Shown: in pieces, positions 17,504 through 26,441 of the stretch
Position numbering within the stretch: the first letter of the stretch is position 1
Layout of the letters: every line of letters begins with the position of its first letter
Source: Geoanaerobacter pelophilus
Lineage (GTDB): Bacteria > Desulfobacterota > Desulfuromonadia > Geobacterales > DSM-12255
Reading direction: 5' to 3'
Length of the DNA: 64,000 nucleotides
Assembly (NCBI RefSeq): GCF_018476885.1
Contig: NZ_JAHCVJ010000005.1
Coordinates: 186,001-250,000, forward strand
Position numbers and translations under genes: made by a program
The notes under the pieces: generated by a model
The model's input: the letters and a program-made list of their open reading frames with translations, nothing else
Told to the model about the DNA's origin: nothing
Databases searched by the model: none

Positions 17504-19018
17504 ATGGCCGAAATGATGAAAAGCGCTATCGATCTTGCCCCTTTCAAGGAGTTGATGCTCCAGACCTGCGGTTTTTTCTTTGAGAGCGACCGTGAGGCCA
17601 CTCTTGTTGCAGGTATCATGCAGCGGATGTCACAGAGGGGGATTGATGCAGCGGACCGCTATCACGATCTTCTTGCTGCAGACCCTGATGAGTTCCGACA
17701 GTTCATTGAACTCATGACCGTGAACGAGACCTATTTCTTTCGGGAGTCGCATCATCTGGAGATGTTGGTCGATTACGTCGTACCGCAAATCCTGGCAGAG
17801 CGGAAAACTGGCCTCATACGAATTGTAAGCGTCGGCTGTTCCACCGGTGAGGAACCGTATTCAATTGCCATAAAGCTACAAGAGCGTTTCGGCGATGACA
17901 GCAGGCGCCTGTTTCAGATCGTGGGAACTGATATCGACTCCTCTGTAATTGCGAAGGCGAAACTTGCAACTTATGGAAAAAACTCTTTCAGGAATATGGA
18001 CGAAACAATCCTTGAGCGCTATTTCAAGCAGAGTGGGACAGGGACATATCAACTCGACAGAACCAGAAATCTTGTCAGTTTCGAGCAGGTCAACCTCAAG
18101 GATGCATTCTATCCCGTTCTCATACAACAGGCAGATGTGATTTTTTACCGAAACGTCTCGATTTATTTCCCCTCCCTTGTCCAGCGGGAAATTTTCGGAC
18201 GCCTGGCTCTGCTGCTCAGGGAAGGCGGTCATCTGTTTGTCGGTACGACGGAAACCATGCAGCATGACATCGGAATCCTCACCCTCGTGAATCGAGGTTC
18301 CGTCTTTTTTTATAGAAAAATTGCCGGTGCGAAAACTGATGAGATTCGAACATTGAAACAGGAACCTGCGGAACGGTTGCAGAAAAAACCTGAATCATTC
18401 CGGAGGCCAGTAACTGGCGATATTCCCGTATCCACGGCGCCGTCACAGGTCCGGACCGGCATGGCAACTTCTGGACCGAAATCATCAACCTCTGCCAATA
18501 ACGGCAGCGTAAAAAAACAGTTTGATGATGCCTTGCAGATGGCCATTTCAAGCAGGCTTGACGAGGCATTGGCACTGCTTGATGCCATTATTGAGCAGGA
18601 TAGCTCTTTTACGAGGGCACATTCCCTCAAGGGCAGTATCTATATGAGCAAATCCAGGTTCAAGGAGGCCGATGCCCTCTGCAACACCATCCTTAGCCGT
18701 GACCCGCTCTGCCTGGAAGCATATCTCATGCTGGGCGTTACGGCACGGCATGCGGGGGATGATGAAAATGCCCAGCGCCGCTTCCGCGAGGCACTTTATC
18801 TGAAGTCCTCTTGCTGGCTGGCACATTTCTATATGGCAGAGATTCTTTTTGGCCAGGGTGACAAAAACAGGTCTAGAAGCGGATATGAAGCGGCTCTTCG
18901 CGTTCTGGAAGAAGGCTCGTCTCTGAAGCGGCAAGAAGAGTTCTTCCCGTTAGCTTTTAATGCCGAACAGTTCATGACTATCTGCCGACACAAGTTGTCG
19001 TTATTGAAGAATGGATAA
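17504..19018 (+). CDS. cheR: CheR methyltransferase with C-terminal TPR repeats
   Basis: CheR methylates receptor glutamates with S-adenosylmethionine. I place the start at the ATG at 17504, 10 bases after cheB (504 residues). A longer frame would overlap cheB. The CheR core shows MTVNETYFFRES, the SAM-binding SVGCSTGEEPYSIAI, GTDIDSS and DVIFYRNVSIYF (commonly IFCRNVLIYF). After a linker, residues about 350-500 contain TPR-like helical pairs (FTRAHSLKGSIYMSKSRFKE, DALCNTILSRDPLCLEAYLM), as in FrzF-type CheR-TPR proteins. The TPRs probably direct docking to the receptor or other partners. Confidence 0.93.
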   Translation: MAEMMKSAIDLAPFKELMLQTCGFFFESDREATLVAGIMQRMSQRGIDAADRYHDLLAADPDEFRQFIELMTVNETYFFRESHHLEMLVDYVVPQILAERKTGLIRIVSVGCSTGEEPYSIAIKLQERFGDDSRRLFQIVGTDIDSSVIAKAKLATYGKNSFRNMDETILERYFKQSGTGTYQLDRTRNLVSFEQVNLKDAFYPVLIQQADVIFYRNVSIYFPSLVQREIFGRLALLLREGGHLFVGTTETMQHDIGILTLVNRGSVFFYRKIAGAKTDEIRTLKQEPAERLQKKPESFRRPVTGDIPVSTAPSQVRTGMATSGPKSSTSANNGSVKKQFDDALQMAISSRLDEALALLDAIIEQDSSFTRAHSLKGSIYMSKSRFKEADALCNTILSRDPLCLEAYLMLGVTARHAGDDENAQRRFREALYLKSSCWLAHFYMAEILFGQGDKNRSRSGYEAALRVLEEGSSLKRQEEFFPLAFNAEQFMTICRHKLSLLKNG

Positions 19019-19021
19019 ATA

Positions 19022-21346
19022 ATGGCTTTAGATCATTCCAAATTTATTGCCCGTTTTGTTGATGAAGCCAGGGAACATTGCTCCCGCCTTAGCGAAGGCC
19101 TGCTCAATCTAGAAGGTTCGTCCGGCGATACCGAGCTGATCAATGGTCTGTTCCGGTCGGCCCATACGATCAAAGGGTCGGCGAAGATGATCAAGCTGGC
19201 CGGCATTGCCGAGCTGGCCCACAAAATGGAGGATATTCTCGATGCGGTTCGCAGCGGCAAAATTCTTCTGACCACTGCTGCTTCCAACTCGCTGTTTCGG
19301 GGGGTGGACGCCCTTCTGGCGATGCTGGATCGTATTGCTGCAGGGGAAAGTTCTCCAGAAGCGCCTGCCGCGCTCTGCGCAGAGCTTGCAAAGGCGGCTG
19401 CTTCTGAGGATACGCCGGCACCGGAGCAACCGCCGTCGGCTTCGGCTTCTCCGGTTCCAGATCTTGTTGCCGCTCCGGCACCTTCTCTTGAGGGCGTAAC
19501 GCCGCCGGCACCGGCTTTGGCGCCATCAGCCGAAGCCGCTCAAGAACTTGAGAAACCTGCCGCATCCCAAATGGCACCCCCTTCATCAGCTGCTCCTGTC
19601 GAGAATAGCAAGCCCGCTCCCTCGCCAGCCAAGCCTCGACAGATCGATTATCTCCGGATCAACGCGGTAAAGCTTGATGACCTGATCAGGCTCATGGGTG
19701 AGATCGTCTCGGAACAGGGGAGGTTCCGGCGGCATGTCGCACATCTGCGCGAACTAGAACATGCCACCGCGCTTTATCTGGCAGGCATCGCCGAACTTCT
19801 TGGCAAGGACGCCCAGGTAAATAGCGAGCACAAGGCAGTTATTGAGGCAGGAGCCGCGCTGCACCTGTCCTTGCGCCAATCGGTGAGAGCCCTGCACGAC
19901 GAATCCCTTATGCAGGATCATCTCATCACCGATCTCCAGGAAACCTCTCTAAATCTTCGCATGCAGCCGCTTTCCACCGTTTTTGATCCGCTGCGCAGAA
20001 CCGTCAGGGATCTTTCGCAGGAGCATGGCAAGGAGATCGATTTCATTGTGGATGGTGGTGAAACCGAACTTGACCGGAAGATTATCGAACGGATCGGCGA
20101 CTCTCTCATGCATATGATCCGCAATTCCATTGACCACGGCCTGGAAAACGCCAAGGAACGGGCCGTATCCGGCAAGCCGCTCAAGGGAACCATCAGGCTG
20201 TCGGCATATTACGACAGTGGCTGTGTCACCATAGCGCTGAGTGACGACGGAAAAGGGTTGGCTGCCGACAGAATTCGTGAAAAGGCGCTTTCCAAGGGTC
20301 TGTTCGATGCCGACACCCTGGCTAGAATGTCACATTCGGAGATATGCAATCTCATTTTTATGCCCGGCTTCAGCACCAGCCCGATCATTACCGACCTCTC
20401 GGGCAGAGGGGTGGGGATGGATGTGGTCAAGAGAAGCATCGTTGATGAACTCAAAGGGTCAATTCATACCGAAACCAGGGAAGGGAGCGGAACCACCTTT
20501 CTTCTTCGGCTCCCTCTCAACCTTGCGGTGTTCACGCTGTTTCTCACAACGGTAAGCGACAAGACCTGCGCTCTGCCAGCCACCTCTATCGTAGAAATCC
20601 TCACAGTTCAACAGCATGACATCATTGAAATCGTCAATAAACGGGCAATCCGCCTGCGTGAACAGATCATCCCGGTGGAGAAGCTAGCCGCAATCCTCAA
20701 ACTTCCACAAGATGGTGTGCAGGGGAAAAATGAAGCAGTAATCGTCATTATCAGGAACGGAGAGGAAAAGCTCGGCCTGATAGTTGATGAGATCCTGGGT
20801 CGGGAGGAGATGGTGGTCAAGCCACTTCCCCAGCATCTTCAGAACCTCCGGATGGTCTCGGGAGTCACCATTGGCGAGATGAACAGCATTATCAATGTTC
20901 TGCATATTCCGGAGTTGTTCATTACGGCCCATGAAATAACCGCACCCGCGAATAGGGTTGCACAGGCAAAAGACAAACTAAGCCGAACAGTACTGGTCGC
21001 AGACGATTCTCTCAATACGCGGGAGATTGAAAAAAGCATACTTGAGGCTTACGGCTATGTAGTGGAAACAGCCGAAGACGGCCAGGACGCCTTTGAAAAA
21101 ACCCGCGACATTATGTACGACCTTGTAATCACTGATGTGGAGATGCCCAGAATGGATGGGTTCTCCCTGACCGAGCGGTTGCGTGATGATGATCGCTACC
21201 GGAATATTCCGATCGTCATCGTAACCTCTCTGGAAAAGGAATCGGACAAGAAGCGTGGCATAACGGTAGGAGCCAACGCCTACATCGTAAAAGGTGCTTT
21301 CGATCAGTCCAACCTGCTTGAGACGGTTCGCACTTTGATCGGATAG
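19022..21346 (+). CDS. cheA: CheA histidine kinase with C-terminal receiver (FrzE-like hybrid)
   Basis: The 774-residue protein has an HPt domain (H48 in FRSAHTIKGSAKM), a Pro/Ala-rich linker (about 125-205), a dimerization region, and an HATPase domain (N-box HMIRNSIDHGLE, then DDGKGLAAD, GRGVGMDVVK and GTTFLLRLPLN). A CheW-like domain and a receiver (about 655-774) follow, with phosphate acceptor D in VITDVEMPRMDG. It autophosphorylates in response to the receptor array and may pass phosphate to its own receiver, to CheB and to the next receiver gene. The fused receiver resembles FrzE of Myxococcus. There is a three-base gap after cheR. Confidence 0.95.
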   Translation: MALDHSKFIARFVDEAREHCSRLSEGLLNLEGSSGDTELINGLFRSAHTIKGSAKMIKLAGIAELAHKMEDILDAVRSGKILLTTAASNSLFRGVDALLAMLDRIAAGESSPEAPAALCAELAKAAASEDTPAPEQPPSASASPVPDLVAAPAPSLEGVTPPAPALAPSAEAAQELEKPAASQMAPPSSAAPVENSKPAPSPAKPRQIDYLRINAVKLDDLIRLMGEIVSEQGRFRRHVAHLRELEHATALYLAGIAELLGKDAQVNSEHKAVIEAGAALHLSLRQSVRALHDESLMQDHLITDLQETSLNLRMQPLSTVFDPLRRTVRDLSQEHGKEIDFIVDGGETELDRKIIERIGDSLMHMIRNSIDHGLENAKERAVSGKPLKGTIRLSAYYDSGCVTIALSDDGKGLAADRIREKALSKGLFDADTLARMSHSEICNLIFMPGFSTSPIITDLSGRGVGMDVVKRSIVDELKGSIHTETREGSGTTFLLRLPLNLAVFTLFLTTVSDKTCALPATSIVEILTVQQHDIIEIVNKRAIRLREQIIPVEKLAAILKLPQDGVQGKNEAVIVIIRNGEEKLGLIVDEILGREEMVVKPLPQHLQNLRMVSGVTIGEMNSIINVLHIPELFITAHEITAPANRVAQAKDKLSRTVLVADDSLNTREIEKSILEAYGYVVETAEDGQDAFEKTRDIMYDLVITDVEMPRMDGFSLTERLRDDDRYRNIPIVIVTSLEKESDKKRGITVGANAYIVKGAFDQSNLLETVRTLIG

Positions 21347-21381
21347 TTTGTGCCTATTACAACCCAAAAAGGAGTCAGAAC

Positions 21382-21756
21382 ATGAGTGCTGCACCTGCAA
21401 ACATTCTGGTAGTGGACGATGACGAATTTACCGGCGAGTTGACGGGGCTGATTCTTGAATCGGCCGGATATGACACGGTGATTTCGTTAGGCGGCATCGA
21501 TGCGCTGGAGAAACTGGCGAACGACCCAACGATAAACGCGGTGGTTTCGGATATGAACATGCCGGGGATGGACGGAATTCAGCTCTTTGCTGAGTTGCGC
21601 AAGCAGGGCTTCTCTCAGCCGTTCGTTCTCCTTACCGGAGAAGAGGCCGCCCCCCTAAGAATCGCCCATCCGGATATGCAGGCAGTACTAACCAAGGATG
21701 AACAGCTTCAGGAGGTTCTTCCCGAGGTTGTTGAATCTCTTATCGCCCGTCCTTGA
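21382..21756 (+). CDS. Stand-alone response regulator receiver domain
   Basis: This is a single 124-residue receiver domain without an output domain. It has the acidic pair DDD near residues 11-13, the phosphate acceptor D in VVSDMNMPGMDG and T in VLLTGEE. The usual conserved lysine appears as TKDEQ near residue 100. It sits in the chemosensory operon right after the CheA hybrid, with an AAAGGAG site before the start. It probably serves as the CheY-like output or as a phosphate sink. Its target is not evident. Confidence 0.88.
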   Translation: MSAAPANILVVDDDEFTGELTGLILESAGYDTVISLGGIDALEKLANDPTINAVVSDMNMPGMDGIQLFAELRKQGFSQPFVLLTGEEAAPLRIAHPDMQAVLTKDEQLQEVLPEVVESLIARP

Positions 21757-21770
21757 AAGGATGATCACCT

Positions 21771-23429
21771 ATGAGCACTCAGGTTATTTCAGTTGCTAAC
21801 AAACTGCAGCGGATACGAGATTCATATATCAAACAGCTTCCCACGCAACTGGAGGCGATCCGCAAGGCATATGACGATCTGTGCCAAGGGCCTATGGAGG
21901 ATGAGGGGCTAAAAGATCTGCATCGGCTTATCCACACCATAAAGGGAGCGAGCGCATCCTTTGGCTTGAGCGGATTAAGCGCTGCCGCAGCGGTAGGGGA
22001 AGGCCTGGCAAAGGAGGCGATGCAGGCCGATGAAATACCTGGTGACTGGCGCCATAAGATGACAGAGAGTATCAACGGGATGAGCGCGGAGGCAGCAAAA
22101 ATTGAAACTGCCCAGGAGGTTGACCTTAATACTTTGGAACTGGTGGCTGCCACCGAGTCCTCGATAGGCAAGGAAACCAAAATGGTTTACCTCTGCGAGG
22201 ACGATTCCTTTCAGCGGCTGACTATGGCAACCCAGATCGGCTGTTTCGGCTTCGAGGTTGTCTCCTTTGCAGATCTGGACCAACTCAGCCAGGCTGTGAA
22301 AAATTCTCCTCCTGCCGCCATTGTCATGGATCTGGTATTCCCAGGCCGACCGCTGGGTGGGGCCGAGACCATTCAGAAGCTCCAGTCAGGGCAGGATGTT
22401 GCTATCCCGACAATTTTCATCTCCTCACATGACGAGCTCTCTTTTCGGCTTGCGGCTGCCAGAGCCGGTTCTGATGCCTATTTCGTCAAACCGGTAAACC
22501 TCACTGTTCTCTGTTCGACCCTCAGCTTGCTTACCTCAACGGAAAAGCCCGAACCTTACCGGGTAATGATCGTGGATGATGACCCGCATCTTACTGAATT
22601 GTACTCCACCATTCTCAGTAGTGCCGGGATGGTAACCAGAACCTTGAACGACCCGATGTTGGCAATGCCACTGCTCTTTGAATTCAAACCGGACCTGATC
22701 CTCTCGGACATGAATATGCCGGGGTGCAACGGAATTGAACTTGCCCGGGCAATTCGGCAGATCGATGCCTATTCCGGTATTCCCATAGTCTTTCTATCGA
22801 GCGAAACCGACAGCGACCTGCCGTTTCACGCAATGAGGGTGGGTGGTGACGAATTCCTCTCCAAGCCGATCAAGGCGGACCACCTTATCAGTGCCGTATC
22901 CGCCCGCGCCGGACGCATGAAAACGATTCGTCAGAATATGGTCCAGGACAGCATGACAGGCCTTCTTAACCATACCAACTTCAGGGAACGGCTGATCAGT
23001 GAAATTGCCGAAAGCCGCAGTTGCGGTAAAAAACTCTGTTTCGCCATGATAGACATTGATGGTTTCAAGAAGATCAATGACAGCCATGGACACCCCACCG
23101 GAGACCGGGTCCTGATCGCCATGGCACGTTTCCTTCAACAAAGGTGCCGTAAAACGGACATTATCGGTCGTTACGGCAGCAATGAATTCGGGGTCATCCT
23201 TCCTGACTGCGACATCCCCACGGCCGCACCCCTTTTTGAACAGCTTCGGGAAAGCTTTGCCGCCATACGCTTCCCGGCTGGAACCGACTCCTTCAGCGCA
23301 ACATTCAGTTGTGGTATTGCCGCACTTCCACTTCAAGGTGATGCCGAACAGATTTGCAAGGCAGTGGACGATGCCCTCTCTGAAGCAAAAAAAGGTGGGC
23401 GCAACAAGGTTGTTGCTGATCAGCAGTAA
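21771..23429 (+). CDS. HPt-REC-REC-GGDEF protein with a degenerate GGDEF site
   Basis: The 552-residue protein has an HPt domain (H55 in RLIHTIKGASASF) and two receivers, about 145-260 (MVYLCEDD, VMDLVFPG) and 265-380 (VMIVDDDPHL, LILSDMNMPG). A GGDEF domain (about 390-550) follows, with DIDGFKKINDSHGHPTGD. The signature reads GSNEF instead of GGDEF, while the inhibitory I-site RxxD (RKTD) five residues upstream is kept. This suggests poor or no c-di-GMP synthesis and possible use as a c-di-GMP-binding output. As the last gene of the operon, it links the chemosensory array to phosphorelay and c-di-GMP. Confidence 0.88.
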   Translation: MSTQVISVANKLQRIRDSYIKQLPTQLEAIRKAYDDLCQGPMEDEGLKDLHRLIHTIKGASASFGLSGLSAAAAVGEGLAKEAMQADEIPGDWRHKMTESINGMSAEAAKIETAQEVDLNTLELVAATESSIGKETKMVYLCEDDSFQRLTMATQIGCFGFEVVSFADLDQLSQAVKNSPPAAIVMDLVFPGRPLGGAETIQKLQSGQDVAIPTIFISSHDELSFRLAAARAGSDAYFVKPVNLTVLCSTLSLLTSTEKPEPYRVMIVDDDPHLTELYSTILSSAGMVTRTLNDPMLAMPLLFEFKPDLILSDMNMPGCNGIELARAIRQIDAYSGIPIVFLSSETDSDLPFHAMRVGGDEFLSKPIKADHLISAVSARAGRMKTIRQNMVQDSMTGLLNHTNFRERLISEIAESRSCGKKLCFAMIDIDGFKKINDSHGHPTGDRVLIAMARFLQQRCRKTDIIGRYGSNEFGVILPDCDIPTAAPLFEQLRESFAAIRFPAGTDSFSATFSCGIAALPLQGDAEQICKAVDDALSEAKKGGRNKVVADQQ

Positions 23430-23464
23430 TCAGGAACAGGTTTCATTTTACCCGGAGGTTGATT

Positions 23465-24457
23465 ATGCCTGAAAAACCTAAACTGGCGATCTATTGGGCG
23501 GCTTCATGTGGCGGTTGCGAGATCGCGGTGGTTAACCTTCACGAAAAGCTCCTTGATGTTGACGCCGCGTTTGAGTTCATGTTTTGCCCATGCCTTTTGG
23601 ATACGAAGAAAAAGGATATCGAGGCATTGCCCGACAAGAGCATCGCCATTACCCTGTTCAATGGCGCCATCCGTACTGGGGAAAATGAGGAGATGGCCCA
23701 GATTCTCAGGAAAAAGTCGCAACTTCTGATCGCCTTCGGTTCCTGTGCCTGCGAGGGGTGCATTCCCGGTCTCGCAAATCTCCATTCCAAAAAAGACATT
23801 TTTAAAGCGGTGTATCTGGATAATCCAACCATCGACAACCCTGACGGCACCGTCCCGTCAATCTCCAACGAGGTTCCGGAAGGTACGCTGACCATCCCGG
23901 CATTCCATGAAAAGGTCAAAACTCTTGGGCAGGTGACCGAGGTCGATTACTTCATCCCCGGCTGCCCACCCGAGTCCCACCAGATATGGAATATTGTGGC
24001 TGCTGTTGTCAGCGGGGCACAACTCCCTCCATTGGGAAGCGTGATCGGCGGCGGGTGCATCTCAGTCTGCGACGAGTGTGAGCGGGTCAAAGCAGACAAG
24101 AAAATTGAACGTTTTTACCGTAACTTTGAAATTACGCCTGAGCCTGAAAAGTGCCTGCTGGAGCAGGGCCTTCTCTGTATGGGAATCGCCACCAGAGACG
24201 GATGCGGCGCCCCTTGCCCACAGGCTAACATGCCCTGTACCGGTTGTTACGGCCCGCCCGAGGGGGTAACCGATCAAGGTGCCAGGATGATTGCCGCTCT
24301 TGGCTCTATTCTCGATATCGGTGACAGCAAAGGGAAGAGTGAGGAGGAGATCGCTGCCAGAGTCGAAGCCCTTCTCGACAGGATCCCGGACTATGCCGGC
24401 ACTTTCTACAAATACAGCCTGCCCGGTTCGATCATCGGCGGGAAGGTGGACAAATGA
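23465..24457 (+). CDS. mvhG: F420-non-reducing-type [NiFe] hydrogenase small subunit
   Basis: The product is 330 residues from the ATG at 23465, six bases after GGAGG. It is a cytosolic MvhG/VhuG-type small subunit with no Tat signal. Cysteines for the proximal cluster appear in ASCGGCEI, GSCACEGCIPG and PGCPPE. Further clusters are bound by CISVCDECERVK and a C-terminal set including GCGAPCPQANMPCTGCYGPP. It passes electrons from the [NiFe] site towards MvhD and HdrA. The stop overlaps the mvhA start (ATGA), showing tight coupling. Confidence 0.92.
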   Translation: MPEKPKLAIYWAASCGGCEIAVVNLHEKLLDVDAAFEFMFCPCLLDTKKKDIEALPDKSIAITLFNGAIRTGENEEMAQILRKKSQLLIAFGSCACEGCIPGLANLHSKKDIFKAVYLDNPTIDNPDGTVPSISNEVPEGTLTIPAFHEKVKTLGQVTEVDYFIPGCPPESHQIWNIVAAVVSGAQLPPLGSVIGGGCISVCDECERVKADKKIERFYRNFEITPEPEKCLLEQGLLCMGIATRDGCGAPCPQANMPCTGCYGPPEGVTDQGARMIAALGSILDIGDSKGKSEEEIAARVEALLDRIPDYAGTFYKYSLPGSIIGGKVDK

Positions 24458-25938
24458 ACCGAATCTCGATAGATCCCATTACCAGGCTTGAAGGACACGG
24501 AAAGATTGATATTTTCCTTAACGAAGAGGGGGACGTAGCTAACGCCTACTTCCAGGTGCCGGAGCTTCGCGGCTTCGAGCGGTTCTGCGTCGGTCGTCAA
24601 GCTGAAGAGATGCCGGTCATAACCAACCGCATCTGCGGGGTCTGCCCCGAAGCTCATCATATGGCAGCAACAAAGGCACTGGATGCCCTTTTTGCTGCTG
24701 ACCCGCCGCCCGCCGCCAAAAAGCTGCGGGAGCTTTTTTACTCGGCTTTTTATGTTACGGACCACACCACCCACTTCTATGCTCTGGGTGGGCCGGACTT
24801 TATCATGGGGCCAGATGCCCCGCCAGGTGAACGCAATATCCTCGGCGTAATCAGAAAAGTCGGGCTGGATATCGGCAGGCAGGTGATAGAGTGCCGTGCC
24901 CGCAACCATCATGTCATCAAGACTGTGGGGGGGCGAAGCATTCACCCGGTTGCCGGCCTCCCCGGCGGCTGGAGCCGTCCGATTACAGAGAGCGAACGGG
25001 ATGAGATTGTTGGTATTGCTCAGAAGAATATCGACTTTGCCCTGTTCACCCTGCAGGTCTTCGAGGATCTGGTACTCAAAAACCAGGCTTACGTTGACCT
25101 GATCACTGCCGATACTTACACCCACAAGACATATTACATGGGACTGGTTGATGGACAGAACCGGGTGAACTTCTATGACGGTACCGTACGAGTCGTTGGA
25201 CCGGACGGGGACGAACGGGTCAGGTACCCTGCGAAGGATTACGCCTCCCACATCGCCGAGCGGGTGGAACCCTGGACCTACCTCAAATACCCCTATCTCA
25301 AGGATGTCGGCTGGAAAGGGTTTGTGGACGGCCCTGAAAGCGGTGTCTATGCCGCTTCGCCGCTCTCCCGGCTGAATGTTTCCGACTGCATGGCCACTCC
25401 CAGGGCTCAGGAACAGTATGAACTTTTTTACGAGACATTGGGCAGTGGCAAGGTCAATGGCCGTTACAAGCCGGTTCACTATCGGCTGGCAACTCATTGG
25501 GCGCGGCTGGTGGAACTACTCTACGCTGCCGAGCGGATGCTGGAGCTGGCCAACGATCCAGAGATAACCTCCCCTGATCTCAGGACCGTACCCGGCGCCG
25601 TTATCGGTTGTGGTATAGGGTGTGTGGAGGCTCCGCGCGGAACCCTCACCCACCATTACGAGGCCGATGAGCGGGGGGTGCTGACCAGAGTAAACATGAT
25701 CGTCGGCACTACCAATAACTACGCCCCCATGACCATGTCGATCAAGAAGGCAGCCCAGCAGATCATCACCAAAGGGAAGGTGGTCGAAGAGGGAATGCTG
25801 AACCGGATCGAAATGGCCTTCAGGCTGTATGACCCGTGCCTTTCCTGTGCCACCCATGCCGCAGTCGGCAGGATGCCGCTCAGCGTCAATATCCGCGATC
25901 TGTCGGGCGAAATCATCCGCACTGTGAGCAGAGGGTGA
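24454..25938 (+). CDS. mvhA: F420-non-reducing-type [NiFe] hydrogenase large subunit
   Basis: The 494-residue catalytic subunit oxidises H2. Both nickel-ligand motifs are intact: RICGVCPEAHH (C61, C64) and DPCLSCATH (C462, C465). After the last His, 26 residues remain, matching a C-terminal extension to be removed by a maturation protease, whose gene follows directly. Other family segments are PITRLEGHGKI at the N-terminus and GIGCVEAPRGTL. There is no selenocysteine codon at the nickel site. Together with mvhG, mvhD and hdrA it forms a cytosolic electron-bifurcating type complex. Confidence 0.94.
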   Translation: MNRISIDPITRLEGHGKIDIFLNEEGDVANAYFQVPELRGFERFCVGRQAEEMPVITNRICGVCPEAHHMAATKALDALFAADPPPAAKKLRELFYSAFYVTDHTTHFYALGGPDFIMGPDAPPGERNILGVIRKVGLDIGRQVIECRARNHHVIKTVGGRSIHPVAGLPGGWSRPITESERDEIVGIAQKNIDFALFTLQVFEDLVLKNQAYVDLITADTYTHKTYYMGLVDGQNRVNFYDGTVRVVGPDGDERVRYPAKDYASHIAERVEPWTYLKYPYLKDVGWKGFVDGPESGVYAASPLSRLNVSDCMATPRAQEQYELFYETLGSGKVNGRYKPVHYRLATHWARLVELLYAAERMLELANDPEITSPDLRTVPGAVIGCGIGCVEAPRGTLTHHYEADERGVLTRVNMIVGTTNNYAPMTMSIKKAAQQIITKGKVVEEGMLNRIEMAFRLYDPCLSCATHAAVGRMPLSVNIRDLSGEIIRTVSRG

Positions 25939-26420
25939 TGCGCACCATCGTAGTTGGACTGGGCAACCCGATCCTTTCTGACGACAGCGTAGGGATCAAG
26001 GTTGCCGCATTGGTCAAGCAGGCTATCCCGGAAAATGCCGGGGTAGATGTTGTTGAAGCGTATGCCGGAGGTCTCAGGTTGATGGAGGCTATTGCCGGTT
26101 ACGAACGGGCGATCATCGTGGATGCAATGAAGACCGGCTTACACAAGCCGGGCACAGTTCAGATGCTCTCGCTGGAATCATTAACCAAGACCCGCAATAC
26201 CCTCTGTACCCATGACGGTGATCTCTCCACAGCCCTTGCGCTGGGCAGCGATCTGGGGCTGGCGCTTCCCGGTCTTGTTGAGATTATGGGGATTGAAGCC
26301 GACGATGTTGAAAGCTTCAGCGAGGAACTCAGCAGTGGAGTGAGCATGGCTCTTCCGCTGGCAGTGGCGGATATCCTTTGCCGCTGCGGTATTTTTGAAT
26401 CTGAATACACTATTGATTAA
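25938..26420 (+). CDS. Hydrogenase maturation protease (HycI/HyaD family)
   Basis: The product is 160 residues. The start at 25938 overlaps the mvhA stop by one base. An upstream in-frame start would lie far inside mvhA. The sequence begins RTIVVGLGNPILSDDSVG, the family signature with the nickel-sensing acidic residue. It continues with VDVVEAYAGGLRLME, AIIVDAMKT and a histidine in LCTHDGDLS. The enzyme clips the C-terminal tail of MvhA after nickel insertion. Its place between mvhA and hdrA supports that partner. Confidence 0.9.
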   Translation: MRTIVVGLGNPILSDDSVGIKVAALVKQAIPENAGVDVVEAYAGGLRLMEAIAGYERAIIVDAMKTGLHKPGTVQMLSLESLTKTRNTLCTHDGDLSTALALGSDLGLALPGLVEIMGIEADDVESFSEELSSGVSMALPLAVADILCRCGIFESEYTID

Positions 26421-26441
26421 GGCTCCCAAGGGGTGAAAGCC

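Noticed and set aside
24406-25497. Minus-strand open frame of 363 codons opposite mvhA
   Set aside because: It is antisense to a clear hydrogenase large subunit with both nickel motifs.
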